Source: Fischerella muscicola SAG 1427-1 = PCC 73103 (lineage in GTDB: Bacteria; Cyanobacteriota; Cyanobacteriia; Cyanobacteriales; Nostocaceae). From it: DNA of 64,000 nucleotides. The stretch covers positions 1-64,000 of the forward strand of contig NZ_AJLJ01000184.1 in assembly GCF_000317245.1 (NCBI RefSeq), written 5' to 3'. Position numbers and translations under genes: made by a program. Within the stretch, counting starts at the first letter, position 1. Every line of letters starts with the position of its first letter. The notes under the pieces were generated by a model. It searched no databases and was not told the DNA's origin. It saw nothing but the letters and a program-made list of their open reading frames with translations. Positions 9,801 through 16,377 of the stretch are shown in pieces.

Positions 9801-10589
9801 GTCAAAACGGCGAATGAGTTGATTTATGTAGGGTTGTTTGGTGATGACGTGTTTGCGATAAAGCAGAATTCCCACTACTGGTTTTGTAGAGACGCGATTA
9901 ATCGCATCTCTACAAGATTTGCGATACCACTCCAAATACTCACGCGGTGATTCAAAATATCCCTGATAATCGGGGTGCAGCAATCCCATGTTGGGGGTTT
10001 CGATGGGTGGGGGAATGTCACCAACTTTTAACCCCAAGTATTTTTCTGCTAGTGTCCAAAATAAAGCTGCGACGTTTTCCGGGCCGCCTGCGTTCCAGTA
10101 ACCATAGATAATGAGCCAGTTGCGTAAATCTTGGACTTTTTGTACTGGCACGAACTTTAACAACTTTGGCCCGATTTTCAAAAAACTGATATAACCTGCG
10201 AGTTTATCTTCTTCTCGTCCTTGACTGAATTTATCAAGGATAAATTTTACAGGTTTGGGCATACCTTTGGGTTTGTCACCAATCGCAAATGCACCCAACT
10301 TGGTAAAACTCATCAATTCCAATGCAGACTCAAAGACAAGGCGGATGGGAATATTCGCAATGCGATCGCCCAACCACAACACCTGATCGTAATCAAACAG
10401 CAAGCTACCAAAAAATACATCAGCGCCAGCTAGTGCAGCTTCTACTTCTTGACGCTTACTGGTAATGTCGCGATCGCTAAAAACTTTAATATCCAACTCT
10501 GGACAACTAGCGATCGCCAGATAAGCCGCTTTGCGATACAAGTCGGCGTTGAAAGATTCAAACCCTGCTACCAAGACGATGCGTTTCAT
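6891..10589 (-). CDS. chlH: Magnesium chelatase subunit H (porphyrin-binding), shorter form
   Basis: 1232 residues of the ChlH/BchH/CobN superfamily. ChlH binds protoporphyrin IX and, with ChlI and ChlD, inserts Mg2+ in the first committed step of chlorophyll synthesis. Diagnostic stretches include VHFGMHGTVEWLPGSPLGNTG, YIYAANNPSESILAKRRGYG, LIGWGGTTDFTDDWVYDQAAD and GRGFWQAGEDKLQKL. Canonical cyanobacterial ChlH is about 1330 residues; the N-terminus here is shorter and starts MKRIVLVAGFESFNADLYRK, more like a second ChlH/BchH type, so it may be the alternative paralogue rather than the main one. Two segments are translated dispersed repeats: residues about 225-236 and about 786-798. It is divergent from psb34, with about 165 bp between the two start codons. 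Confidence 0.93.
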   Translation of the reverse strand: MKRIVLVAGFESFNADLYRKAAYLAIASCPELDIKVFSDRDITSKRQEVEAALAGADVFFGSLLFDYDQVLWLGDRIANIPIRLVFESALELMSFTKLGAFAIGDKPKGMPKPVKFILDKFSQGREEDKLAGYISFLKIGPKLLKFVPVQKVQDLRNWLIIYGYWNAGGPENVAALFWTLAEKYLGLKVGDIPPPIETPNMGLLHPDYQGYFESPREYLEWYRKSCRDAINRVSTKPVVGILLYRKHVITKQPYINQLIRRFDAAGLIPLPIFINGVEGHVAVRDWMTSDYETQQRQQGNVETPSLSEEAVKVDAIVSTIGFPLVGGPAGSMEAGRQVEVAKRILTAKNVPYIVAAPLLIQDIYSWTRQGIGGLQSVVLYALPELDGAIDVVPLGGLVGENIYLVPERVQRLIGRIKNWIHLRQTPASARKIAIILYGFPPGYGAVGTAALLNVPRSLLKFLEALQDQGYNVGNLPVDGEELIQQVKEADEAFDEMERDRRGEGDRETFPASVNAKTLEQWLGYLRTSRIEKQWKSLTGTGIKTYGDEFHIGGVQLGNIWIGVQPPLGIQGDPMRLMFERDLTPHPQYAAFYKWLQNDFQADAVVHFGMHGTVEWLPGSPLGNTGYSWSDILLGDLPNLYIYAANNPSESILAKRRGYGVLISHNVPPYGRAGLYKELVILRDLIAEYREDPQKNYALKEAICKKVVDTGLDADCPFEDAKRLGIPFSPENVRMFSAHAFNDYLVKLYEYLQVLESRLFSSGLHTLGEAPDEEEMGAYLEAYFGNEPQRSREHREEEERLVKDLLMQTTDELMNLLRGLNGEYIPPAPGGDLLRDGPGVLPTGRNIHALDPYRMPSPAAYERGREIGQQIIAQHLEEHGKYPETVAVMLWGLDAIKTKGESLGILLELVGAEPVKEGTGRIVRYELKPLAQVGHPRIDVLGNLSGIFRDSFVNVIELLDDLFQRAAEVEEPEDQNFIRKHALALKGQGVENVSARLFSNPAGDFGSMVNERVTDGNWESGEELGNTWQSRNVFSYGRQDRGQARPEVLTQLLKTSDRIVQEIDSVEYGLTDIQEYYANTGGLKKAAEKIGGKKVTASFVESFSKDTTPRKLDDLLRMEYRTKLLNPKWAEAMVNQGSGGAFEVSQRMTALIGWGGTTDFTDDWVYDQAADTYALDPEMAEKLRKANPEAFKNIVGRMLEAHGRGFWQAGEDKLQKLRDLYELTDEELEGVTV
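8196..8234. repeat. Dispersed CGCAGAG-type repeat read in frame within chlH
   Basis: On the coding strand the purine-rich run has words GCAGAG, AGAAGCAGAG and ACACAGAGAAG, matching the intergenic family at 41-86. It is translated as the very charged segment QRSREHREEEER at residues about 786-798, between conserved EAYFGNEP and LVKDLLMQ. Confidence 0.65.
9884..9915. repeat. Dispersed GTAGAGACGCGAT palindrome read in frame within chlH
   Basis: A 32-bp near-perfect palindrome, TTGTAGAGACGCGATT then AATCGCATCTCTACAA, differing from perfect dyad symmetry at one base pair. The same family occurs between genes at 13775-13818, 43829-43850 and 63024-63057. In chlH it is translated as SCRDAINRVST at residues about 225-236, between the conserved EYLEWYRK and KPVVGILLYRKHV. 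Confidence 0.88.
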
Positions 10590-10688
10590 GTCCTTGAGCT
10601 ACGAAATGTTTCTTCATCTCGATTTTAATCTTGCTACAGCATATAGGAAAATGAGTGGCTGATATTAGCTTTTTAATGTCAAGGCCTA

Positions 10689-10717
10689 TTGACGCTTTGT
10701 AACAATATTGTTATATT
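10689..10717 (+). promoter_or_regulatory. Sigma-70 type promoter of psb34
   Basis: TTGACG (10689-10694), 17 bases, then TATATT (10712-10717), 38 bp before the psb34 ATG. Spacing is ideal for the primary cyanobacterial sigma factor. The TTG of the -35 box is in frame with psb34 but is plainly not its start. Confidence 0.75.
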
Positions 10718-10754
10718 TATTTACATAAAGAAACAAATAAAGGAAAAAAAGCTT

Positions 10755-10925
10755 ATGTATACCACAGTTAACGAAGAAGGTATTTTAAATAACTACGCAA
10801 CTGAACCCAAGATGTACTATGCTGAGTACCCTGCAATTTGGCAACAACGTCAATACCTTTTGCAAGGCGCAGTTGCAGCTATATTCGTTAGCACTCTAGT
10901 TTTGTTTGCTTTTGTGGTTAGCTAA
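10755..10925 (+). CDS. psb34: Psb34 / Ssl1498-family single-helix light-harvesting-like protein
   Basis: 56 residues from the ATG at 10755, with AGGA 11 bases upstream. The soluble N-terminus (YTTVNEEGILNNYATEPKMYYAEYPAIWQQRQYLLQGA) precedes one transmembrane helix ending LVLFAFVVS, the pattern of the Ssl1498 family. In thermophilic and model cyanobacteria this protein, renamed Psb34, binds the CP47 side of photosystem II intermediates during maturation. It is transcribed away from chlH and closed by its own terminator, so it is probably a monocistronic unit. Sharing the upstream region with chlH may let pigment synthesis and photosystem assembly be co-regulated, which is inference. Confidence 0.85.
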   Translation: MYTTVNEEGILNNYATEPKMYYAEYPAIWQQRQYLLQGAVAAIFVSTLVLFAFVVS

Positions 10926-10981
10926 GATTTTTTGATTTAGGTATCGGTATCTCCCATCAATATATTAATCTCTCCTAATTT

Positions 10982-11009
10982 CCTCGGTTGTTCGCCGAGG
11001 TTTTTTTTT
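10982..11009 (+). terminator. Rho-independent terminator of psb34
   Basis: CCTCGG (10982-10987), 7-base loop, CCGAGG (10995-11000), then nine T residues (11001-11009). Textbook intrinsic terminator 57 bp after the psb34 stop. Confidence 0.95.
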
Positions 11010-11119
11010 GAGTATGTTTGTGTGTGGATTGATTGGTAAGCTTTAAAATCTTAGTCTTTATCTTCCTGGTTTCATGCTTAACCAGAGAATAATGTAATGT
11101 GCGAAATTTAACTTGCTGT

Positions 11120-11338
11120 ATGAAACATCAATTTTTAGACCAGCGTGTTCAAGAACATAATACTGCTATGATTCAGGTGCTGCAAAATATAGCAATGCAG
11201 TTAAATGAGGAGCAATGCTGGCAAAAGAGTAAGTTAATTGAGAATAGTGTCAATCTTCTATTGCAAGCAGAAAATTATCATCGACGAGTTGTTGCTGCGA
11301 TCGAGATGGAGATTAAAAATGCTCTTGATTCAGACTGA
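11120..11338 (+). CDS. Small hypothetical helical protein
   Basis: 72 residues from ATG 11120 (a GTG at 11099 would add seven). No ribosome site is convincing for either start. The sequence is almost wholly helical and polar (LDQRVQEHNTAMIQVLQNIAMQLNEEQ...), with no membrane segment or signal peptide. I do not recognise the family. It faces the larger coiled-coil gene at 11497-12351, with a block of dispersed repeats between them. Confidence 0.45.
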   Translation: MKHQFLDQRVQEHNTAMIQVLQNIAMQLNEEQCWQKSKLIENSVNLLLQAENYHRRVVAAIEMEIKNALDSD

Positions 11339-11349
11339 GATAGTCAATC

Positions 11350-11474
11350 GATTTTGGATTTTAGATTACTCTACGAGAAGCCGCTTACGCGTCTATGGAT
11401 TTTGGATTGATTCCACAAACTTCACAAATAAATCTAGGAGCTTGAGGATTTTAGATTTTGGATTGGTTTCACAG
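11350..11474. repeat. Cluster of GATTTTGGATT dispersed repeats
   Basis: Three copies of a GATTTTGGATT / GATTTTAGATT word (near 11350, 11397 and 11447), interrupted by an ACGAGAAGCCGCTTACGCGT element. Another copy lies at 6130-6160 ahead of trmJ. It fills the gap between two convergent genes. Confidence 0.6.
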
Positions 11475-11496
11475 ATAATCTGCTTGCTGTGTACCA

Positions 11497-12351
11497 TCAA
11501 GAATGATTGGTAGATAAATATTTAATCAAGTAGTTAAAGTAACTTCTTAATTCTTCCGCAGCTTGAGTTGATACTTGATGTGAAGATTCCCAATCATTAA
11601 TGTATTTGGTTCTAATGATTTGAAATGCTTGCACATATGTCTGAATTGATGGCTGTCGGTGAGTAATAACTTTTTTATATAGCAGACGTGGTTCAATCTC
11701 ATTTTCCATACAGCAACCAAGTAATTTGATATATTTGCAAATATTTTGGCGAAATTCTTCTGTTTGGGGATGCTGTGAACTCATTAGTTTACTTGTTACT
11801 GCTTGTGCTAATTCTAATCGCCGAGACAGCAGCCATCGTCCAGCTTCGATGCAAGCTACTCTTTGTGCTTCTATATGAGGAATAGATGCATTCAAATCTT
11901 CAATATGTGCCAAAGACTGACGGAGTTTGTCTTGTCTTTTTTGAATTTCAGTAGTGTTGGTATTTGGTTGAGAAGACTGCTTTTTATGCTCCAACTCATA
12001 GATTACATCTTCAACAGCTGGTTTGATGATTTGGTTAATAATATGTGTCTGTTCTTTGAGTACTTCTAGTACTTGATTACGGAGTTCGTAGTTAATGATA
12101 TTCTCTAACTGAGAATTTGTACTTTCTTGCAAACAGTCTATCTGCTGTTGCAAGTCCTGAATCACTATATCTTGAAACTCCTCCTTCTCTACCATTCCCT
12201 GATATAAGCGTCGTTCTAAAATTTGCACTCTTCGTTCTAATGGGTGAACAGATGTGCTATTTAGCCAAGGATTAAAAACAAACTCTGCTAATTCTTGCAA
12301 AGTTTTTCCGACTTTGTGCAAAACTCCAATGTTTCTTGTATTTTCCCTCAT
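11497..12351 (-). CDS. Hypothetical coiled-coil protein
   Basis: 284 residues, ATG at 12351. Residues about 40-150 look like a long coiled coil (LERRVQILERRLYQG... DLQQQIDCLQ... ELRNQVLEVLKEQ), followed by a Gln/Asn/Thr-rich hinge and a helical C-terminal domain (IEAQRVACIEAGRWLLSRRLELAQAVTSKL). There is no signal peptide or membrane helix. I do not recognise the family. The phrase AQRVACIEAGRWLL loosely resembles AQRVGCLSIAADLV in the unknown protein at 43863-44894, which may mean a shared helical module. Confidence 0.65.
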   Translation of the reverse strand: MRENTRNIGVLHKVGKTLQELAEFVFNPWLNSTSVHPLERRVQILERRLYQGMVEKEEFQDIVIQDLQQQIDCLQESTNSQLENIINYELRNQVLEVLKEQTHIINQIIKPAVEDVIYELEHKKQSSQPNTNTTEIQKRQDKLRQSLAHIEDLNASIPHIEAQRVACIEAGRWLLSRRLELAQAVTSKLMSSQHPQTEEFRQNICKYIKLLGCCMENEIEPRLLYKKVITHRQPSIQTYVQAFQIIRTKYINDWESSHQVSTQAAEELRSYFNYLIKYLSTNHS

Positions 12352-12877
12352 GGGGTTATCCTTAGAGAATAACAGTGTGATAGCGCAAGATTACTGAAAG
12401 TGTGTATACTACAAAACATTTGTATCAACCCTTTAATATTCTCCTGCTTCATCCTGCAAAACTAGTGTGATAGAATACTATACTTTGAAAGTATTGTTAA
12501 TGACTAATATTTAGGTTTCTAGAAATTCTACCGACACTATATAGTAAAGCAGTAAAGCGCAATTACAACACTAAGATACTTTGCAAAGCTAGGCGATCGC
12601 TCATTGCAAGTGTTACGCTGTTTTTATATTTTTCTATAGATTTATATATATTTATTACTTTCGATAGATGCGTTTTATTTCAAAACAACATTTTCATTTT
12701 ATTCAAGTTTTTCCCTGTTCCCTTGTAATCCAAATTACTCAATGTTCCTTAACATTAAGAGAGAAAACCGTACATAACAGGGGCGCTATTTCTACCTGAA
12801 AAATCTATGTAGAGGTCGATAAGATCAAATTGCGGCTCAAGCTAATGTTTAGTAGTTGTAGCCAAGAGTAAATAAGT
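12352..12877. other. Intergenic region between divergent genes
   Basis: 526 AT-rich bases between the coiled-coil gene (minus) and htpX (plus). It holds two copies of GTGTGATAG about 90 bp apart (near 12374 and 12465) and one HIP1 octamer core near 12594. I see no open frame with a ribosome site, RNA gene or strong hairpin. The two promoters presumably lie here. Confidence 0.5.
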
Positions 12878-13753
12878 ATGATTAATCAAGTAAAAACAGC
12901 CGCTTTACTAGCTTTATTAAGCGGGCTTTTAATTACGATTAGTTATTGGATAATTGGTGGTAGCACAGGCGTAGTAGTTGGTATTGTTCTAGCAGCAGTT
13001 ACCAATTTATTTTCATGGTATCAATCTGATAAAATCGCGCTGGCTGCTTATCGCGCCCAACCAGTGTCACCACAAGCAGCACCACGGCTGTATGCAATGG
13101 TAGAAAAATTGTCCCAACAGGCGAATCTACCAATGCCCAGTATATATATTGTTCCTTCCCAAAATGCCAACGCCTTTGCAACAGGGCGCGATCCGCAACA
13201 CTCTGCTGTCGCCGTCACTGAAGGTATTTTGCAGATATTACCAGAAGAAGAACTTGAGGGTGTGATTGCCCACGAACTCACTCACATTGCTAACCGCGAT
13301 ACCCTCACCCAAGCGGTTGCTGCAACGATTGCAGGGGCGATTTCTTTTTTAGCTCAAATGCTTAGTTACGGGCTTTGGTTTTCACCCTATTCACGGGGCG
13401 ATCGCAATGGGCCTAATCCTCTGGGGTTATTATTAACAGTAATACTGGCCCCAATAGCGGCAACAATTATCCAGTTGGCTATCTCCCGCACACGAGAGTT
13501 TTCAGCAGATGCAGGTTCCGCTAGAATTACAGGGAATCCCCGTGCTTTAGCTAGGGCGCTGCAACGTTTAGATGCGACAGCGCGACAGATACCCCTCAAT
13601 GCTAACCCTGCTTTTGAGCCGTTATTAATTACAAATGCCTTCTCAGGGCAGTTTATGAGTAATTTGTTCTCTAGTCACCCATCCACAGAAGCACGAGTGC
13701 AAGCATTGCTGAAATTGGAACAGGAAGGAAATTTACCACAAAGAGTCTTTTAG
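12878..13753 (+). CDS. htpX: HtpX-type M48 zinc metalloprotease
   Basis: 291 residues. Two N-terminal transmembrane helices (about 5-26 and 28-46) are followed by the M48 domain with the zinc motif H132-E133-L-T-H136 and the third ligand E207 in REFSADAGSA. Two more hydrophobic segments lie between these motifs (about 145-165 and 183-203). HtpX is an inner-membrane quality-control protease acting with FtsH on misfolded membrane proteins, often stress-induced. The active site faces the cytosol. It is the usual family length and appears intact. No strong ribosome site precedes the ATG. A dispersed palindrome lies just after the stop. Confidence 0.93.
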   Translation: MINQVKTAALLALLSGLLITISYWIIGGSTGVVVGIVLAAVTNLFSWYQSDKIALAAYRAQPVSPQAAPRLYAMVEKLSQQANLPMPSIYIVPSQNANAFATGRDPQHSAVAVTEGILQILPEEELEGVIAHELTHIANRDTLTQAVAATIAGAISFLAQMLSYGLWFSPYSRGDRNGPNPLGLLLTVILAPIAATIIQLAISRTREFSADAGSARITGNPRALARALQRLDATARQIPLNANPAFEPLLITNAFSGQFMSNLFSSHPSTEARVQALLKLEQEGNLPQRVF

Positions 13754-13774
13754 TCAAATAGTCCAAAGTCAATA

Positions 13775-13818
13775 GTAGAGACGCGATTATACTCTTACGA
13801 GCGTCTACGCGTCTGTAC
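13775..13818. repeat. Dispersed GTAGAGACGCGAT palindrome
   Basis: GTAGAGACGCGATTATA and, in the opposite sense, GCGTCTACGCGTCTGTAC form a degenerate copy of the family found inside chlH at 9884-9915. It could fold into a hairpin after htpX. Confidence 0.65.
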
Positions 13819-13880
13819 AATAGTCAATTGTCATCCTACTTCTTCACTCTTTTAGAGCTATTACATAAGGAGAAACGCAA

Positions 13881-14279
13881 ATGACTTACAATCCTAACAA
13901 TGAAGAAAACTTGGTTGTTGTGCAAGTCAGTTCTCAAACAGAAGAAATCGTGGAAACAGAAATGGCTGGTGAGACTGACGAAGTGAAGGGTGAAACTAAA
14001 GCATTAATTGAAGCCATCAAAAGACGCGCCCAATCTGAGGCTGAATCCGCAGGAACTCTCACCCGTGAAACTTATCTCAATGCCGTACGTCAGGCGCGCC
14101 AAGCGATTGAAGGTGATAAACTGATTGAGCGCGATCGCATTGAACATTCTTGGCTAGTATTACAGCAAGAAGCAGAGAAAAACTGGCATTTAATGCTCAA
14201 ACAAGTTGAAGAATTCGGCTCTCGCTGTCAAGACGCGGCTAAAGCTGCTTGGGATGCTTTTAATGCCCCACGTTCTTAA
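13881..14279 (+). CDS. Conserved-type hypothetical soluble helical protein
   Basis: 132 residues, ATG at 13881 with a strong AAGGAG ribosome site 10 bases ahead, so it is well translated. The first 40 residues are acidic and low-complexity; the rest is charged helix (KALIEAIKRRAQSEAESAGTLTRETYLNAVRQARQAIEGDKLIERDRIEHSWLVLQQEAEKNWHLM). No signal peptide or membrane helix. I do not recognise a characterised family; the look is that of a small cyanobacterial protein related to stress or scaffold coiled coils. It sits alone between htpX and aspS and is followed by a strong hairpin. Confidence 0.7.
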   Translation: MTYNPNNEENLVVVQVSSQTEEIVETEMAGETDEVKGETKALIEAIKRRAQSEAESAGTLTRETYLNAVRQARQAIEGDKLIERDRIEHSWLVLQQEAEKNWHLMLKQVEEFGSRCQDAAKAAWDAFNAPRS

Positions 14280-14325
14280 TTTTAGCTTGTCTAGTTGCTC
14301 AATATTACCAAGCATTTGTTACCCT

Positions 14326-14355
14326 TTAGGGACGGGTTGAAAAACCTGTCCCTAA
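14326..14355 (+). terminator. Hairpin after the 132-residue protein gene
   Basis: 13-bp stem TTAGGGACGGGTT / AACCTGTCCCTAA with one G-U pair and a GAAA tetraloop. There is no immediate T-run, so it may be a dispersed hairpin repeat that also works as a weak terminator. Confidence 0.6.
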
Positions 14356-14475
14356 TTTCGCTAAATAATTTCATCTTTTTTTAACCGGAATCACAACAAT
14401 CGCAAATGATGCTAGATAATTAGAAGGTTTGACTTTTAATTATTTGTCTAGCTTGGTAACTCAGAACTAACAACT

Positions 14476-16263
14476 ATGCGAACTTACTATTGCGGCGAAC
14501 TCCGAACACAACATATTGGAGAAATTGTCACCTTGTACGGATGGGTAGACCGTCGCCGCGATCATGGGGGTGTGATATTTTTAGATTTACGCGATCGCTC
14601 TGGGATTGTGCAAATTGTCAGTGATCCCCAACGTACCCCCGATTCCTATGAACAGGCGAATGCTTTACGAAACGAGTATGTCATTAAAGTCACAGGTAGG
14701 GTGTCGCAACGTCCAGACGAGTCTCTTAATAACCGCATACCTACAGGTGAAGTTGAAATTTACGCAGAGAACATAGAATTACTCAACGCTGTTCGTAAGC
14801 AATTACCCTTTCAGGTTTGTAGCAGCGAGACAGATACGGTACGAGAAGATTTGCGGTTGAAGTACCGTTACTTGGATTTGCGACGCGCCCAAATGACGCG
14901 TAATCTGCAATTACGCTATCAAGTCGTCAAAGCAATGCGTCGCTATTTAGAAGATATAGAAGGTTTTGTAGAAGTTGAAACCCCTATACTTACCCGTTCC
15001 ACCCCAGAAGGAGCGCGGGATTATTTAGTTCCCAGTCGTGTCAACCCTGGTGAGTGGTTTGCTTTACCCCAATCTCCCCAATTATTTAAACAGTTATTGA
15101 TGGTATCTGGCTTTGACAGATATTATCAAATTGCTCGTTGCTTTCGCGATGAAGATTTGCGTGCTGATAGACAACCAGAATTCACGCAATTGGACATGGA
15201 AATGAGTTTCATGTCCCAAGAAGAAATTATCGAACTCAACGAAAAGTTAGTTGGTTATATCTTCAAAACAGTTAAAGGTATTGAGTTACAGCATCCTTTT
15301 CCCCGTCTTACCTATGCTGAGGCGATGGAACGCTACGGTAGTGATAAGCCTGACACCCGTTATGCATTGGAATTAGTCAATGTTTCTGATGTGATCAAAG
15401 ATTGCGGTTTCAAAGTTTTTCGGGATGCGATCGCCAGTGGTGGAATTGTCAAAATCCTACCTATTCCCAACGGTAATGACGCCATTTCTAATGTCCGCAT
15501 CAAACCAGGTGGCGACTTATTCAAAGAAGCGAGTGAAGCTGGCGCTAAAGGTTTAGCTTACATCCGCGTCAGAGATAACGGGGAAATTGACACTATTGGC
15601 GCAATTAAAGATAATCTCACAGAGGAACAAAAGCAGGAAATTCTGCGTCGCACAGGTGCAAAACCAGGTCATTTATTATTATTTGGTGCTGGGGATGCTG
15701 CTACTGTTAATAAAACTTTGGATAGATTACGGCAAGTTATTGCTAGGGAATTTGGACTAATTGATCCTGAGAAAATCAACTTACTCTGGATTACAGAATT
15801 CCCGATGTTTGAATGGAATGCAGACGAAAAGCGCCTCGAAGCACTCCACCACCCATTTACTGCACCCCACCCTGATGATTTGGACGATTTGAAAACAGCA
15901 CGCGCTCAAGCTTATGATTTAGTATTCAACGGCTTTGAAGTTGGTGGTGGTAGTTTGCGGATTTATCAACGGGAAATTCAACAGCAAGTCTTTGATGCGA
16001 TCGGACTTTCTAATGAAGAAGCACAAAATAAATTTGGTTTTCTCTTAGAAGCGTTTGAGTACGGTACTCCACCTCATGGCGGTATTGCGTATGGATTAGA
16101 TAGATTAGTGATGTTGTTAGCAGCAGAAGAATCTATTCGAGATGTGATGGCGTTTCCGAAGACACAGCAAGCACGTTGCTTACTCACAGATGCGCCTTCA
16201 GGTGTAGATGTCAAGCAACTCAAAGAGTTACATGTGACTTCGACTTATAAGCCAAAATCCTGA
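14476..16263 (+). CDS. aspS: Aspartyl-tRNA synthetase
   Basis: 595 residues, normal for bacterial AspRS. Domain order: OB-fold anticodon-binding domain (about 1-105), class II catalytic core, bacterial GAD insertion (about 280-420), and the end of the core. Motif 2 is [23 protein letters not shown] and motif 3 is [12 protein letters not shown]. It charges tRNA-Asp with aspartate; whether it is discriminating or also charges tRNA-Asn cannot be told here. The gene stands alone on the plus strand with a 3' inverted repeat shared with the convergent beta-helix gene. Confidence 0.97.
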   Translation: MRTYYCGELRTQHIGEIVTLYGWVDRRRDHGGVIFLDLRDRSGIVQIVSDPQRTPDSYEQANALRNEYVIKVTGRVSQRPDESLNNRIPTGEVEIYAENIELLNAVRKQLPFQVCSSETDTVREDLRLKYRYLDLRRAQMTRNLQLRYQVVKAMRRYLEDIEGFVEVETPILTRSTPEGARDYLVPSRVNPGEWFALPQSPQLFKQLLMVSGFDRYYQIARCFRDEDLRADRQPEFTQLDMEMSFMSQEEIIELNEKLVGYIFKTVKGIELQHPFPRLTYAEAMERYGSDKPDTRYALELVNVSDVIKDCGFKVFRDAIASGGIVKILPIPNGNDAISNVRIKPGGDLFKEASEAGAKGLAYIRVRDNGEIDTIGAIKDNLTEEQKQEILRRTGAKPGHLLLFGAGDAATVNKTLDRLRQVIAREFGLIDPEKINLLWITEFPMFEWNADEKRLEALHHPFTAPHPDDLDDLKTARAQAYDLVFNGFEVGGGSLRIYQREIQQQVFDAIGLSNEEAQNKFGFLLEAFEYGTPPHGGIAYGLDRLVMLLAAEESIRDVMAFPKTQQARCLLTDAPSGVDVKQLKELHVTSTYKPKS

Positions 16264-16338
16264 AATAATGCTTATCTGAACTGTATTGAGGGGTAGGCTG
16301 AAAGGGATAGAATTTTCCTTTACCCCTTTTCCTACCTG

Positions 16339-16361
16339 ATTGCAAAAGCTACTTTTGCAAT
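16339..16361. terminator. Bidirectional terminator candidate between aspS and the beta-helix gene
   Basis: Perfect 10-bp stem ATTGCAAAAG / CTTTTGCAAT with a CTA loop, between two convergent genes. A second weaker stem (GGTAGG near 16292 with CCTACC near 16331) encloses the sequence just before it. Confidence 0.6.
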
Positions 16362-16377
16362 AGCTCTAATCTTTCAC

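Noticed and set aside
10689..10925. Longer form of Psb34 starting at TTG 10689
   Set aside because: That TTG is the -35 box of a well-spaced promoter; family N-terminus starts at the ATG at 10755.
11238..11513. 91-codon plus-strand frame overlapping the small helical protein
   Set aside because: Runs mostly through dispersed GATTTTGGATT repeats and is out of phase with the better candidate.
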